From: Cricetomys ansorgei
Lineage: Eukaryota; Chordata; Mammalia; Rodentia; Nesomyidae
Reading direction: 5' to 3'
Assembly: GCA_026225945.1 (NCBI GenBank)
Contig: JAMJFZ010002307.1
Span: 6,113,001-6,177,000 of the forward strand
DNA: 64,000 nucleotides
Every line of letters begins with the position of its first letter. Positions within the stretch are counted from its first letter, which is position 1. Below, piece by piece: positions 49,060 through 61,785 of this stretch. The notes beneath the pieces were generated by a model, which did no database searches, was not told where the DNA came from, and saw only the letters and a list, made by a program, of their open reading frames with translations. Made by a program: the position numbers and the translations under genes.

Positions 49060-50965
49060 GTAATTATTCATTGTAATGTATTTTTTTGCATACAGTTGAG
49101 AATCATGTTAGAACAATTATTTCCTCCTACAGATCTACAAAAGCAAGATGGAAAAATGCAAATGTCTATGATCTCAAGTGCAATGGTGTGACACAGATTG
49201 TTTCAGATGTTTGCCTGGGTCCATGATGACAAATCATTTATGGGTTAGTTATCAATTCATAACATTATGATTCTACTATTTAAATATCTTATAATACTTT
49301 TAAGTTAACTTAATGATTAGTAACTCAGAATGTATTATTTTAAAAAAATGACAGCATCTAAGACGTCATTCAATTTTAAAATAATAATCATGGGAAGATA
49401 CTTTCACAGGCCTTAATTTGGAGAGAAAAATGTATTTGTGTGTTTCTAGAAGACTCCAATTGATTGGAGACTTGCTAACTGTTGGCGAAATGAAACTCTC
49501 CAAAATAATTCAAGCTCATAGCTTTAAGGATGTAAAATTAATGTTTTTGCATGGAGATTATTTCACTAATCTCACTACTTAGTGAAGGGCTTTCCAATTT
49601 TGATCATCTATAATTCTGATTTTTAAATTCTGGTATTCCATAATTTCTGTATGAACGTTACACTTAGAAATGAGTGTGCACACATATACTCCATGTTCAT
49701 TTCAAAGAAAAAAACCACAAGCTGTGGTATGCCGTTCAGTTTCAATGGTCAATGCTTAAAATTTCAACAAAGTCTAAGAGGGGAATAGAGACAATTGGAT
49801 GAGCTAGGAAGTGGACTGGGTTCTAAGTTGTGATGTATGTCCTGCTTCTTTCTCTTTGTAGCCTACTGATATTGTAGCCTGTATCAGTATTATAGTCCCT
49901 TGCTATTTAATGACTCTTTAAATAAAACAGAATGAAAAACATTTTTTAAAAAACCCTAAGATTTTGCTTCAAATTCTGGTAATTTTCATCAAGGAGGATT
50001 TCATTTGGCTTTACACTGCTTCCTCCCACCCTAGCTACATGTAATACATCTGTCATGGTGAGATGCTATTTCTAGCTTGCCTTTGTTCCGCTAGAAATTA
50101 AGTCCAATATTATGAGTACTTTACATAATTTTAAAAGGAAATTTAGAAAGAACAGTCTCCCACTATTTTCCCCAAACCCAAATTAGTTCATTGTAAGAAA
50201 GGTTGTTTGAACATCTCAGTGATAAACAAACCTAGAAGCTATAATTTTCTTGATAGTGAAACCCTCCATTTGCTTCTGAAGGCAGGAGGAGGTCAAATCG
50301 CTCTTCTTCCTATTGACTGTTTGCATTGTGAAACTTTCTTTTATGGATTACAGTAGTTTTGCAAAAGCCAGAACTGAATTCAAGGGATTAATTTATGCCA
50401 TTAGCTGTGGCTGTTAGGAAATGTGGTGTATTTGCATATGTGACAGGAACCTAACATGTGAATGCACAGTCAAGGGGTGGGGGAGCATTACTTTAATAGT
50501 AGGGTGTGCATTTATTCCTCTGACTTAGCATACACAATTGCTCTTGGTGTTGCAAAAAATAAATAGCAAAACAATTTGCAGCAATTTCCCTAACCCTGTG
50601 ATCAATAGAAATAGCAACAGAAAAGAACCAAAAGGCCCAAGCTTGTCAAAACACACACTGGCTAATGACTGCCATAATCACAGGTATAAATTCACTAAAC
50701 ACTTTTGGGCCTTGGGTATTTTTAATGTCACCAGTGTGGCTGCTGAGTTATCTCGGAAGTGGTCCCTTCTCTCTCTCATCACAATCAACTCCATCCTTCA
50801 AAACTGACAACTTCTGTGGAATTCTCCCTGAAGAATTCCACCCTTCCTCTTCCATTTAATAGAGTCCATGGAAAGTCACTAAAGTGTTATATTCTGTCCT
50901 ACCATGCCCTTTCCCCTTCTAAATACTCAGCAAGTCCTCACAACCCCAATCCTTCAACCCAACTC
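49060..50965. other. Repeat-poor AT-rich intronic DNA
   Basis: About 1.9 kb without recognised repeats, including an atttgcat octamer near 50431. No gene seen. Confidence 0.5.
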
Positions 50966-50966
50966 A

Positions 50967-51128
50967 TGAGATTGTTTGTTTGTTTGCTTGTTTGTTTCTG
51001 AGAAAGGGTTGTAACTCTGGCTCTTTTGGAACTCATTCTGTAGACAAGGCTTGGCTTGAACTCACAGAGATCCACCTGCCTCGGCCTCCTGAGTGCTGGG
51101 ATTAAAGAGTGTACCACCACCACCCAGC
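50967..51128 (-). mobile_element. B1 SINE
   Basis: Inverted B1: TTTG-rich start, actcacagagatccacctgc, gagtgctgggattaaagagt, ccaccaccacccagc. Confidence 0.95.
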
Positions 51129-51227
51129 ATCCAAGTCATCTAAGAGATTAACGATATAGACAGAACTCCCAAGAAGTGGCTTATTATAAGGTGACTATGA
51201 TGTGGTATGACTGCCCTCCCCCATTTT

Positions 51228-51500
51228 TTTTGCTGCTATTACAGAATTCTTGAGACTGGCCGTTTATCAAAAAGAGATATTTATTTCTTGGCATTCTAGA
51301 AGGTGAGAATACCAACATTCAGGATCCCACATCTGGCGAGGGCCATTGAACTGCATGATGCCATGACAGACTACAAAATGTTCTAAGAGCGTGTCTGAGA
51401 AAGAGAATGCGAAAGGAAAACTCACCCTCATGTTAGGAACCCACTCCCACCACAGCTGGGATACTCTCATGGTAGCAGCACTCACCTACTGATGAAGGCC
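51228..51500 (-). mobile_element. MST/MLT1-like MaLR LTR fragment
   Basis: gctgctattacagaattctt, ctagaaggtgagaataccaa and acatctggcgagggccattg read as the inverted end of an old MaLR LTR. Confidence 0.65.
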
Positions 51501-51705
51501 TTCTTAACCTATGAGAAGCCCTGCCTTAATAACCTACAGGAAGTCCTGCCTTCATAACCTACAGGAAGTCCTGCCTTCATAACCTACAGGAAGCCCTGCC
51601 TTCATAACCTACAGGAAGCCCTGCCTTCATAACCTACAGGAAGCCCTGCCTTCATAACCTACAGGAAGTCCTGCCTTCATAACCTACAGGAAGTCCTGCC
51701 TTCAA
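51501..51705. repeat. 25-bp minisatellite, eight copies
   Basis: Eight units with core ataacctacaggaag start every 25 bp from 51501. Units 2-8 are nearly identical, alternating between aagtcc and aagccc; unit 1 is degenerate and merges with the end of the LTR at 51228-51500, suggesting the array grew from the LTR edge. Confidence 0.95.
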
Positions 51706-51861
51706 CACTGTTGTACTACAGACTAAACCAAGACATGAGCTTTGAAGGCACATGCAAATAAAAGTACATGAAAAATTTGAGTCTAACTTGATTAAAAGAT
51801 ATTACTCTGACACCAAGTATATATTATATACACACATATATTAATACTATACACACATATA

Positions 51862-51892
51862 AGGAGAGGAGAGGAGAGGAGAGAGAGGGAGG

Positions 51893-51975
<83 letters not shown>

Positions 51976-51981
51976 GAAGAA
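51862..51981. repeat. (GA)n/GGGA microsatellite
   Basis: About 120 bp of ggaga then gaga units, purine-only on plus. Confidence 0.97.
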
Positions 51982-51996
51982 ACCAGTACATATATT

Positions 51997-52388
51997 GTAC
52001 TGGTTACTTTTTTGTCAACTTGATATAAGCTGGAAAGAAGAATATTCAATTAAGAAAAAACACTCCATAAGAATGGCCTGTGAGTCATTTTATTTTATTT
52101 TTGATTAATGATTGATGTGGGAGGGCCTAGCCCACTGTGGGTCATGTCACTCCTGGGCAGGTGGTCCTGAGTTTTATGAGCTGAGCAAGCAGGCTAAGCA
52201 AGCCATAAGGAACAAACCAGTAAGCAGCATTCCTCCATGAACTCTTCAATTCCTGCCTCCATGTTCTTGCCTTGAGTCCCCTCAATGGTGGACTATGATG
52301 GGGACTTGCAACCTAAATAAGCACTTTCCTCCCCAAGTTGTTTTGGCCATGGTCTTTATCACAGCAATAGAAAGAAAAATGAGAACAC
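51997..52388 (+). mobile_element. MT-type MaLR LTR
   Basis: actggttacttttttgtcaac, attgatgtgggagggcctag, cccactgtgggtcatgtcac, then cacagcaatagaaagaaaaa. Confidence 0.93.
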
Positions 52389-52408
52389 ACATGCGTGCAC
52401 ATACACAC

Positions 52409-52453
<45 letters not shown>
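52409..52453. repeat. (GATA)n microsatellite
   Basis: About 11 agat units directly after the MT LTR end. Confidence 0.97.
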
Positions 52454-52454
52454 G

Positions 52455-52698
52455 GTATTATTGTTTTTGACAACAAGATCTCACATGTCCCAGGCTAACC
52501 CTGAACTCACTATATAGCCAAGAAATGGCATTTCCACCTACACCGCAGACAAATTCTGGGATAATGGCATGCAACACCTACTAATACCTACCTAAAACCT
52601 AAAACTGCATCCAGTGATGTAGTGCTGGGCATGGCACCCAGGATATCATGTATGTTAAGAAAACATTCGACCAACTGGACTCTCTCACCAGATCTTAG
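52455..52698 (-). mobile_element. B4-type SINE, old
   Basis: Inverted: acaacaagatctcacatgtc and ctgaactcactatatagcc, ending with an ID-like gactctctcaccagatc. Confidence 0.7.
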
Positions 52699-53135
52699 TT
52701 CCTTTGATTCAAGGTATTAGGTTTTGAGCTGATATGCATGGTCCCATTTTTACATCCCTAACAGTAGGCTGTTTCCTGAAGCTCTGTAATTACCTTTATG
52801 AATAAACAATTCTGGGGTGGCATTTCTAATGCTTTCTTCCATGTAAAAAGGCCTTTGGCCATATCATCTTCTTGCCTGGCAATTGTTTTCTCTCCACTGC
52901 AGATCGAGTCTAAGAACCTCACTGACATTTAATAAAACATTACCAATGGTCAAGCCTGAATTGTTGAATATACCATCAAGTGAATAAATGACAGACATTC
53001 AGGGCTGGGATAGAGACCAGGGATAGAGTGTGTAGGTATGCAAGGGACCAATGTTTTAATCACCAGCACCATTAAAAAACCACAGCAACAACAAAAATGA
53101 GGACATTCAGTAAGCGGTACCTGGAAGTATAGTAT

Positions 53136-53137
<2 letters not shown>

Positions 53138-53170
<33 letters not shown>

Positions 53171-53203
53171 GCGCGCGCGCACATGCACACACACACACAC
53201 ACC
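53138..53203. repeat. (CA)n-(CG)6-(CA)n microsatellite
   Basis: CA repeat interrupted in the middle by six CG units (53168-53180); the CG core makes it a strong Z-DNA candidate. Confidence 0.97.
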
Positions 53204-53307
53204 ATGAAGTAGTTCCTCCTGGTAGGCTTATGAGGAGCCTGCCTTGAATGCCTGGAAAGAGGCAGCCCATGTGACATGGAAAAGGAACAGGTGACCTTAC
53301 ACAATGT

Positions 53308-53640
53308 GATGGTTGATTTTCATCAGAATCATCGTGGAAACACACTTCTGGATGCTTCTATGAGAATGTCTTCCAGAAAGTTAAATTGTGCACTTAACAT
53401 AAACATGAGCAGCACTACCCTATGAGCTCAGATTCCAAACTAAATGAAAAGGTGACAGTGAGCTGGGTCTCAGCATTTACAATTCTGATCCTTGGCTGTG
53501 GTGCAATGTGATCAGCTGCCCCCCACTTCAAGGTAAGCCTTTCCCTCTATGACGGACTGTATCCTCAAACTGCAGGCCAAAATAACCCTTTCTAAGCTGC
53601 TTTAGTCAGTTATTTTGCCACAGAATCTAGAAAAGTTCCA
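53308..53640 (+). mobile_element. MT-type (MTE-like) MaLR LTR
   Basis: tgtgatggttgattttcatc, atcgtggaaacacacttctg, tgcaatgtgatcagctgcc and the end gccacagaatctagaaaagt. Confidence 0.85.
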
Positions 53641-54189
53641 AGACACACACAGTGTCTTGGAAGGAAGGTGATAGACATTACGAATTTGTGGCTGAGATTG
53701 GCAGATAGTGTCAGAGCTGTCACTCCGAGTTGTAGTGGATGAGTATGACAGGAACCATGAATTTCAGAAGACACTTGCTCATGAGAAAAGGGAATAGAGG
53801 CGCCAAGAACAACCTGGGGTGGGTGCTGAATTAAAATACTATCACAACTTACTCTTGGTAAGGATTGTTTAAGAATTGGGTTATCACATCCATCACACAA
53901 CCTTTAATGGACTGACATAACTTAGAGTCACGTTATCACTTTAGCCCAATACAGCTTTCATCTGCCTAAATAAACTCAGGGTGAAGACAGCAAAGATGTT
54001 TCTCATAGAAAATCTGCCAGCTTTTTCTCAACAAAGCTTCATACCCTCAAACATTAACATCTAAATTTGGAGATGCTTAGGCCTGAGGGAGAGAGGAACA
54101 ACACACCTAAGAGATAAAACGGTCTCTGAATAAATGGAAGACACATTCAAATACAGTGATATTGTACAACCTTCCTGATGTACACTGAA

Positions 54190-54600
54190 CTGTCTCATTG
54201 TCTCCCGCAAATTTTACAGGTTCAAGTTCTAATGCCCAGTACCTCAGAACGTGGCCTTATTGGAAGACAGAGTCTTCCTAGAGTAATGAAATTAAAATGA
54301 GCTCATTAGGATGGCCCCCATCCAATACTGACTGGCATCTTACAAAGAGGCAATCTGGCTGCAGAGAAGCACACACAGAGAAAGGCAAGTTAAAAGGAAC
54401 ACAGAGTTCAGGGCGAGTTTCCCACAGGCCAACGAATATCAAAGGTCAGCAAAATCCCATCAGAGGCACGGACAGACTCTCTCACACATTCTTTAGGAAG
54501 CCTCCCCCTGCACCCCCCAGGAGGCACTTTGATCTCGGCCGCCCGCCTCAGAACAGAGACAAAAGTTTCTGCACATAAGCCAACCAAACTATGACACCCA
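54190..54600 (+). mobile_element. Ancient mammalian LTR-like repeat (MLT1-like)
   Basis: gttctaatgcccagtacctc, cagaacgtggccttattgg and atgagctcattaggatggcc match a common old LTR type; the 93-codon open frame over it is not a gene. Confidence 0.7.
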
Positions 54601-54705
54601 CTCACTGCATTCTAGGTTGTCAAAGATTGCCTGGGTGGAAGCTCTTTATGTCATGGGGCAGTAGTTAAACCCAACCGTACAACTGCCTCCTTCAAGGAGC
54701 TAAGT

Positions 54706-55028
54706 GCTGTGCTGGCTTAAGTGTGGGCCCCGTCTGCTTGTGTGACTGGTAGCGGTGGTGATGCTGTTTTGAAAGGCTATGGAACCTTTAGGAAGTGTAT
54801 CCTTGGAGGGAGTGGGGTGCTGCGTGGGCCCTAATATTTTAGTCTGCCCCAATGTGCAGTCTGTGCTTCCTAGATCTACAGAGATGCGAGCAAGCAGCTG
54901 CTGCAAGCCCCTGGCACCATCAAGTTGCCTGCTGCCTTGCCTCTTCTACCACGATGGACCACATTCCCTCAAATCACGAGCCTAACTTAGGTTGATTCTC
55001 GCCAGTCACTTGGCCACAGTGAAGAAAA
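54706..55028 (+). mobile_element. ORR1-like MaLR LTR, old
   Basis: gctatggaacctttaggaag, ccttggagggagtggggtgc and taccacgatggaccacattc. Confidence 0.75.
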
Positions 55029-55139
55029 ATGTAACAAGAGTGAATTGTTTCTTACACTTTGGAGAATATGCCCAATGATAATCAGAGGGATATTGCTGCT
55101 CTTTGCAAAGAATGCATCTGAGTTCCCTTTTTTTTCCTT

Positions 55140-55487
55140 TTTTTATTTTATGTGTGTGCATTTGTGTCCTTTGGGGTACACATGTGTGCACATGTACATG
55201 GGCAGGGTTGTGTGCGTATATGTGGAGGCTGCAGACAACCTCAGGTGTTACTCTTCAGGAGCCATCCACCTCGTTTTGGGGACAGGGTCTCCCACTGGCC
55301 TGGAACTCACTGATTTTACTGGGTGGGCTGCTCAGAGATTCCTAGAGATCCTCCAGTCTTTGTCTTCCCAGTTCTGAGATCACAGGCACATACCACATCT
55401 GGCCCTTTAGATGGGGCTTAGGAGGTTAACTCAGGTCATCATGCTTATGGCAAGTACTTCTCTGACTGAGCCGCCACCCAGTCCCTG
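55140..55487 (-). mobile_element. B4-type SINE
   Basis: Inverted copy: ttggggacagggtctcccac, tctgagatcacaggcacata and ctgactgagccgccacccag. Confidence 0.9.
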
Positions 55488-56544
55488 AGCTCCACTCTTC
55501 CTGTGCCTGTTGTAAGGAAAACCCTTGCCCAGCTTTTCTGTGGTTTAGTGGGGTCATCCCACATGTTATGAAGACTATCCTAGGATGTGGCACTTAACTA
55601 CTCATGCTGGACCAACATCTCCTCTCCATCACTGTGATGCCCAGGGTACTGGGTGGGAGCTTTCCATCATCTCTGGCCTGATATGTGAACTTCACAGGGC
55701 AGAATCCAAGGCAAAGCCCAACAGACAACACATAATTAAGCCAGAGATAACTTTACGATTTTGGTAGCTGGGGTGTGCTTAATACTGCAGGACTGCCCCC
55801 ATTTCTCTCAACCTTGAAGTAAAAATAAAGATCACAGGAATATACCTTAGTTGTGAAGCCTGCATTAGGGAGAATATTAGATGAACTCTTGCCTTCCACT
55901 TCCTTGAGTCCTGTGAAACTCCCAGAGATGAAGTGAAACCTAAAACATTCATAATCTTGGAATTTATTCTGATGGCAACAACCCCATGCTATTCCGTTCC
56001 TCCACAGACTGGTAATGTGACAGGACAATGCAGACCTTTTCGCTCTGGTTAAAAAACATGTTCAAGGCTCCAGGTGTTACAAGTTTGCTTCCATCTCTTC
56101 ATCTCTATGTTCTCTTTGCAAAACTACTGTTTCGATTGCCCTTATATTTTCCCACTATCTTTCTCTTAGTTATAAAAAAGAAAACGAAGAATTCTTTTGT
56201 TAATTTTTTTTTCTAAGCAGAATAAATGTACATTCCCAGTCAAATTCCATGTTTACACCACATGACACAACCACAAGATTTCAAAGCAAGGAGGAGGAGT
56301 TGAGTTGATCCAGTATGAATTCATTATATCTTTAGCTGAACAAAGCTAGCAAATAAAGAAGCTGTTTTAGTCAAAGTTACTTAGGGGCTAAACCAAGTAG
56401 GCACTGAGTTCACACTTCTTGATTTCCAGTTTTGTATAAATTACACAGAAGTAGTGAGCTATCTATGCCTGGACCAGAAATAAAATACAGTTCTTTGACA
56501 ATGACCAGGACGGCGATTTAAGTGTAGAACAACTTTCTTGCTGA

Positions 56545-56772
56545 CCCATCCTCTCTTTTTTGATAATAGGTCTCATGAAGCCAAGGCAGGCCTCAAACTC
56601 ATTATGCAGCAGAAGATGACCTCAAACTTCTGATGCCCTGTCTCTGCATCTTGAGTTCTGAGATTACAGGCACGCAACACCACACCTGTTTATATGGCAC
56701 TGGTGATTGAACTCATGGTTTCCTGTGTGCTGTAGACAAACACTCTATCTACTAAGCCCAATGTTCAGCCCT
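56545..56772 (-). mobile_element. B4-type SINE, old
   Basis: Inverted: gcaggcctcaaactcattat, gttctgagattacaggcacg and ctctatctactaagcccaat. Confidence 0.8.
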
Positions 56773-57179
56773 CTGAGATAATCATTGCCTATTAAATGAG
56801 TTGCACACTAAGTTGGTGAACTAGGCAGGCAAGCCATGTCATTCTTCCCTAGTTCTCCACTATATCCCATCCCGTCATGCTTGCTGCATGTGGGCTGCAT
56901 GTGTAGGATTGCTGCTCCAGTTTTGTGACTTTCATCACTAGGCTCCCAACTTAATCTAGTTCCACACCTACCCATGGGGCTTTGCTGCTGGTAGCCCCTG
57001 AGAACTGGGAAAGTGCTCTGTGAGTCATGGTCTTGGTAGCTCACTGAAGGTTTGGGTGGTTCTTGTCTAGTTCTCCCTGGAGACCTAGAACATGAATGCC
57101 TTCTATAAAACTCATCCAGTAGAGCACAAATCCTGACTCCTGTCCATTTGTGGGATTTGAGTGTCCTCATCTAGCTAAA

Positions 57180-58555
57180 GAAAACACTCATAAAAACCCA
57201 AATCGTATCGATTTCATAATCACATGCAAAATTGTGTCTTGGATGGTAATGGCATCTAAATGAAACTTTCTCTATGGACCATAAATGGAATCTATATTGT
57301 TTCCAAATGTCCTTTGTCTCCTGTAGTTCCTGTTACAATGATGGGTGAGATCATAGACCTAGTTGCTTCAGTTAGAAAAGAGCATAACCTTTACCACCCT
57401 CATACTTGTCTGTCTGTCTGTCTGTCTCTTTTCTATGTATATATACATACATACACATACTTATGCACGTAATATTTAGCTACTATGTACCAAGTATTTC
57501 ACTAGCAAACTTGGGAACAAATTTGGGAGCAAACTTCAATCAGAGCCCTCTTGCAGAGAAAAATCACAAACTGTGATTTATTAAAAGAAACACAAGGCTG
57601 TGGTAGGGGACCATGGGGGTACGGTGGTAGGTGCTGGTGGCAAAGGCCTTTCTGAGGGAGTGGCATGGCATGGCCAGCCTCTAGGCTTCAGTATATCTGG
57701 TCCAGTCCAGTGCACCTAAACTCATCTTTTCATACATACACATAAAAATAACAAATCTTTAAAATATTCAAAGATCTAAAGATAGAAACTGGAAAGAACC
57801 CAACCACCTGATTTTTACCAACCCTTCTTTCACTCCTCTGCTTGATTCACGTCTCACTTTCTAAACCATTGCATACTGTATTCTAACTGGACACACTCCA
57901 TTTGAAAAATGGGAAATCCAAAGTGTGCCTATAACAGCAGGTGCCTAAACGGATATCTTTAGGTAACTGACAATGTCTTGTTCTTCTTGGCAGCTTTCAC
58001 CCTTGTGAATTTCCACACTTCAGAGAAGATTGTCTAATCTCATTTTCAGCGGTAAATGATGCCACATGCTGAAAGAGTTGGCCCCGTTTTTATGTTTATT
58101 GGGAGTAGAAGAGTTTGGTCCCTTCACATAATGTGTGATCAAGGAAACCCCGATTTCCTGTTTCCCAGACAGCCCAGGGCTCCTGCCAAAGTGCTCATCT
58201 TTCTGTTTTTAATTAGTTTGCACACCATCCTGCATTTCAGGGTGTTCACATCTTATTCTGGTTGATTTTACTGCCGGTTTCCTGCTAACCTAACAGTTGG
58301 TGGTTTGGTGTAAAAGTTACAATGTGAAATGGCACAACTGATTTAACATTTGGGACAAATTTTGTTCTAAAAGTCTTTGCTTTGGCATAAAGGTCAAGTA
58401 ATATTTTACTACAAAAACACATTTTAAATAGGTAAAGATGAGTGATGCTGAAATTTAATAATTTTCAGCAATGTTCATTCACTATTATTGTGATAGTAAA
58501 ACTTCACATTATTATGTGGCAATACGATTCTTTGATTTGTGAGAATATGAAAATG
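57180..58555. other. Mostly unique intronic DNA, no gene
   Basis: Contains only the short TCTG tract; no SINE head was recognised with confidence. Confidence 0.45.
57404..57429. repeat. (TCTG)n short microsatellite
   Basis: Five or six tctg units. Confidence 0.9.
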
Positions 58556-58559
58556 GTGA

Positions 58560-58696
58560 TCACTTCTCTCCTCTCCTCTCCCCCTGTCTTCTCCCCAGGC
58601 CTCTCCTCTCTTCTTCCTTCTTCCTCCATTCCCTGCCCTTCTCTTTCTTTCTTTCTTTCTTTCATTCATTCATTTATTCATTCATTCATTCATTTT
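58560..58696. repeat. CT-rich, (CTTT)n and (CATT)n tract
   Basis: Pyrimidine-rich run passing into cttt then catt units, next to the T-rich start of a minus-strand B1. Confidence 0.92.
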
Positions 58697-58832
58697 TGAA
58701 ACAAGGTCACACGCAGCCAGAGCAGGCTTTGCACATGCTATGGAGGCAAGGATGGCTTTGAACCACAGTTCCTGATCCTGTTCCATTGCCTCCCAAGTGC
58801 AGAGACTACAGATTATAAGCACCCTTATACTA
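58692..58832 (-). mobile_element. B1-like SINE, old
   Basis: Inverted: tttttgaaacaaggtcacac, gatggctttgaaccacagt and cctcccaagtgcagagacta. Confidence 0.75.
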
Positions 58833-59104
58833 TCTTTGCATTTCTACTGTTATCACTTTGGTTTTTGCATGCACATTCAGTTGTCCATTAAAATAAGACA
58901 ACACCCTTCTCTTCAATTGTCTCTTTTAAAAGGAGACTAAAGGAAATTGTCAGGTTATATCTCACTCACAGTTAGAACTTGCCTGCCAGATCAAGGGTAC
59001 TTTGGGACTTCAGAAAGGAGAGAGGGTGAGGGCACTGGGGTGTGGCTTAGTGCTAAAACACCTGTTTGTCTCTCAGTTAAGAAGCACATGTTCTGATGTC
59101 AGCA

Positions 59105-59232
59105 CCATACATAGACAGACAATGGATGTATAGATGCAGGGGGGAGAGGTGGATAGACAGATAGACAGATACATAGATACATAGAAAGGTAGATAGACAG
59201 ACAGATACAGATAGAGAAATAGATACAGATGA
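59105..59232. repeat. (GATA/GACA)n imperfect microsatellite
   Basis: Mixed agat, agac and acat units for about 125 bp. Confidence 0.9.
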
Positions 59233-59397
59233 AAGAAAATTCTATAACATCTATAACAGGACCTTGTGTCCAAACTCAAAATGAAGTAAGAAAAAAAAAA
59301 AAGCTTTATTTCATATGGATAGAAGTCTGTAGATGACTCCAGAGAAGCTGAGAGATTAATATATATGTTAAATTATATAATAAAATCTAAGTTTTAA

Positions 59398-59556
59398 TTT
59401 GTTTTTGTTTTTGTTTTGGCAGGGTTTCTCTGTTGTAACCCTAACTGTCCTGGAACTCACTCTGTAGACCAGGCTGGCCTAGAACTCATAGAGATCTGCC
59501 TGCCTCTGCTTCCTGAGTGCTGGGATTAAAGATGTGCCACCACTGCCTGGTGAATT
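59398..59556 (-). mobile_element. B1 SINE
   Basis: Inverted, best preserved B1 here: ggcagggtttctctgttgta, ctctgtagaccaggctggcc, tgctgggattaaagatgtgc. Confidence 0.96.
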
Positions 59557-60417
59557 TTTGATTTTTTAAACTAGAGATCAAGAAGAAAATCAACTTAAGT
59601 AAATTTTGGAACATTAAATAGTTATTTAGCTATTTCATTAAAACTAATATATTAAATTTAAGATTAAAGAATAGTTCATAACAGACCAGATTCCCAAACT
59701 TGCCTTTCTATGAATCCACACCATAGCCAGTAGTAGGAGATAGTTTTTGAGGCTACCCAGGCAGTCAGCCAATACACAAACTCTAAAGAAGAACCTTTTA
59801 TAAGTTCACCTCTCTGAATTTAAATTAAAATTCATTTTTATGTAAATGTTAGTAAGGACTTTATTGTCTTTTTTTACTTTTAACTAGAAATTTTATAGCT
59901 CAACCATAATTAATTCTACATTAAAAAGCAATATATTAGTCCTGATAAAATAGCTAAGTAACTACTAAATATTCTAATATTACTCAAGTTAATTTTCTTC
60001 TTGATCTCCAATTAAAAATATCAATTAAAAAATTCAATTTTAGTAAGGATAATTTTTTTCTTAATTTGTTTTTTCAAAATGTAGGACACCACAAATTAAT
60101 GTTCCCACTGAAAACCCCCAAGAAGCGTTGTATGGATGGTGGTGTATTTATCTTCATGAATCACTTATGTGGCAGACATTCCTCTTCAGACAATTTATCT
60201 TGCTCAAGTCATCAGAGCTGCAATACTGAAGTTTTAAGTGACATTTATAGAAAGTTAGAAGGAACTTCTGTAGGTCAGGGTGTCCCCTCTTGTACATCAC
60301 AGAAGTCAGTAGACAGGCGGGTGCCTACTGACAATTTCAGGGGAAGCGAGCTTGACAGAGAAGAATTTTGAGCAGAAAAATACTGTAGGCTGATGTAATT
60401 GCATTTATGTTCTAGAT

Positions 60418-60610
60418 TTATTTTCTTATGGGTATGCACGTGTACCTGTTTCTGTGTCTGTCACCCTGTGTGTGGGTGCCTATGAAAGCAAGAAAGAGTA
60501 CTGGCTCCCCTGGAGATACATGCAGCTGCCATGGGTGCTGGGGGTTGAACCCAGATCTTCTACAAGAGCAGCAAGCTCCCTTAACCACCGAGTCATCTCT
60601 CTATCCCCAA
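60418..60610 (-). mobile_element. B3-type SINE
   Basis: Inverted copy: gtgctgggggttgaacccag, cttaaccaccgagtcatctc. Confidence 0.92.
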
Positions 60611-60831
60611 GACTGATATAACTTTAAACAGATCACCTTGAAAGCTGATTCTCATTTTCCCAGGGAAAAATAGATACTCGTTCTGGTGGACCATTTGAGA
60701 GAGAAGGCCTGGGCACTTCACGTCATGGAAAATGCTCATGGTAGAGTAAATACAGAGAGCATGGTGGTGGTAGAATCAAGATGGTAAAAATGATGATATT
60801 GAAATTATTGTCAAGAGAGTATTGAGCAGAT

Positions 60832-60953
60832 GTGGTAGTTCACACTAGCCCCTGGGAGGATCACTGAGATTTCAGGGCTAGCCCAGGCCACACAATAAGT
60901 TTAAGGTTAGACTGGGCTACAGAGTGAGACTCTCAAAAAAAAAAAAAAAAAAA
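60832..60953 (+). mobile_element. B1 SINE, old, with A tail
   Basis: gatgtggtagttcacactag, agactgggctacagagtgag, then about 19 A. Confidence 0.88.
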
Positions 60954-61497
60954 CAAAGACAGCTTTTTTTCCCCCTCACACATTATTTATCTAAGTCCTC
61001 CCAATATACAGTGTGCACTGTGTATGTGATTTAATTCCATGAATGAGAAGACTACAACTTGTAAAGGCTAACTCTCTCACTTGCGGTTGTTTTTACGTTT
61101 TCTGGTAGAAAAAGAATTTTTCCTGTTTCTAAAACCATTCACTTCTGTGTCACACACATCTAACATCCCAGTTTCTGAGGACTCCTGCAGGGTGAAACTT
61201 TAGAAGTGCAAAGCTTCATGAAATTCCAGGTAAACATAGTAATAATCGCTGGCTTTCAGAGAAGTGGCTTTAAGATGAGGTAGATAAGGAATTTGATGAT
61301 GACTGGTTATGGTCAAAGGGAACTACTAATTCAGATGTCGTTTTGGCTCCATCATAAAAACACTGACCTACTTACCATCCCTTTGCATACATAGTACACT
61401 GAAGTGTTGCCAGGTCATGGCAGGCTTGACAGAACTTGCGATGGCACTCTACCACTAGGTGAAATTGCCTTTTTTTTTTTTTTTTTTTTAAGAAAAA

Positions 61498-61515
61498 CAA
61501 CAATAATAATAAACA

Positions 61516-61568
<53 letters not shown>
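61498..61568. repeat. (TAA)n microsatellite
   Basis: About 17 taa units just 5' of a B2/B3 SINE; the Ile-rich open frames are artefacts. Confidence 0.97.
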
Positions 61569-61570
<2 letters not shown>

Positions 61571-61573
61571 GTT

Positions 61574-61785
61574 TGGGGGGCTGGAGAAATGTCTCAATGG
61601 TTACAAGTGCTTGCTGTTCTTGCAGAGGATCCAACTTTAGTTCCCAATACCCACACTGGGTAGCTTACAACTTCCTTTAATATCAGCTATAGAGAATTAT
61701 ACGCCCTCTTCTGGCTTCTGTTGGGCCTCATAAACACATAAATAAAAACAATCAATCAATTAATCAATCAATAAAAGGCTGCATG
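61574..61785 (+). mobile_element. B2/B3-family SINE
   Basis: ggggggctggagaaatgtct head, ttagttcccaatacccacac, tail with aatcaatcaatt repeats. Confidence 0.92.

Noticed and set aside
54297..54578. 93-codon frame with Pro/Arg-rich end
   Set aside because: Lies within an ancient LTR-like repeat.
60066..60371. 101-codon plus-strand frame starting MFFQNVGHHK
   Set aside because: Ser/Cys-rich but without known similarity or splice context; I could not link it to a pseudogene.
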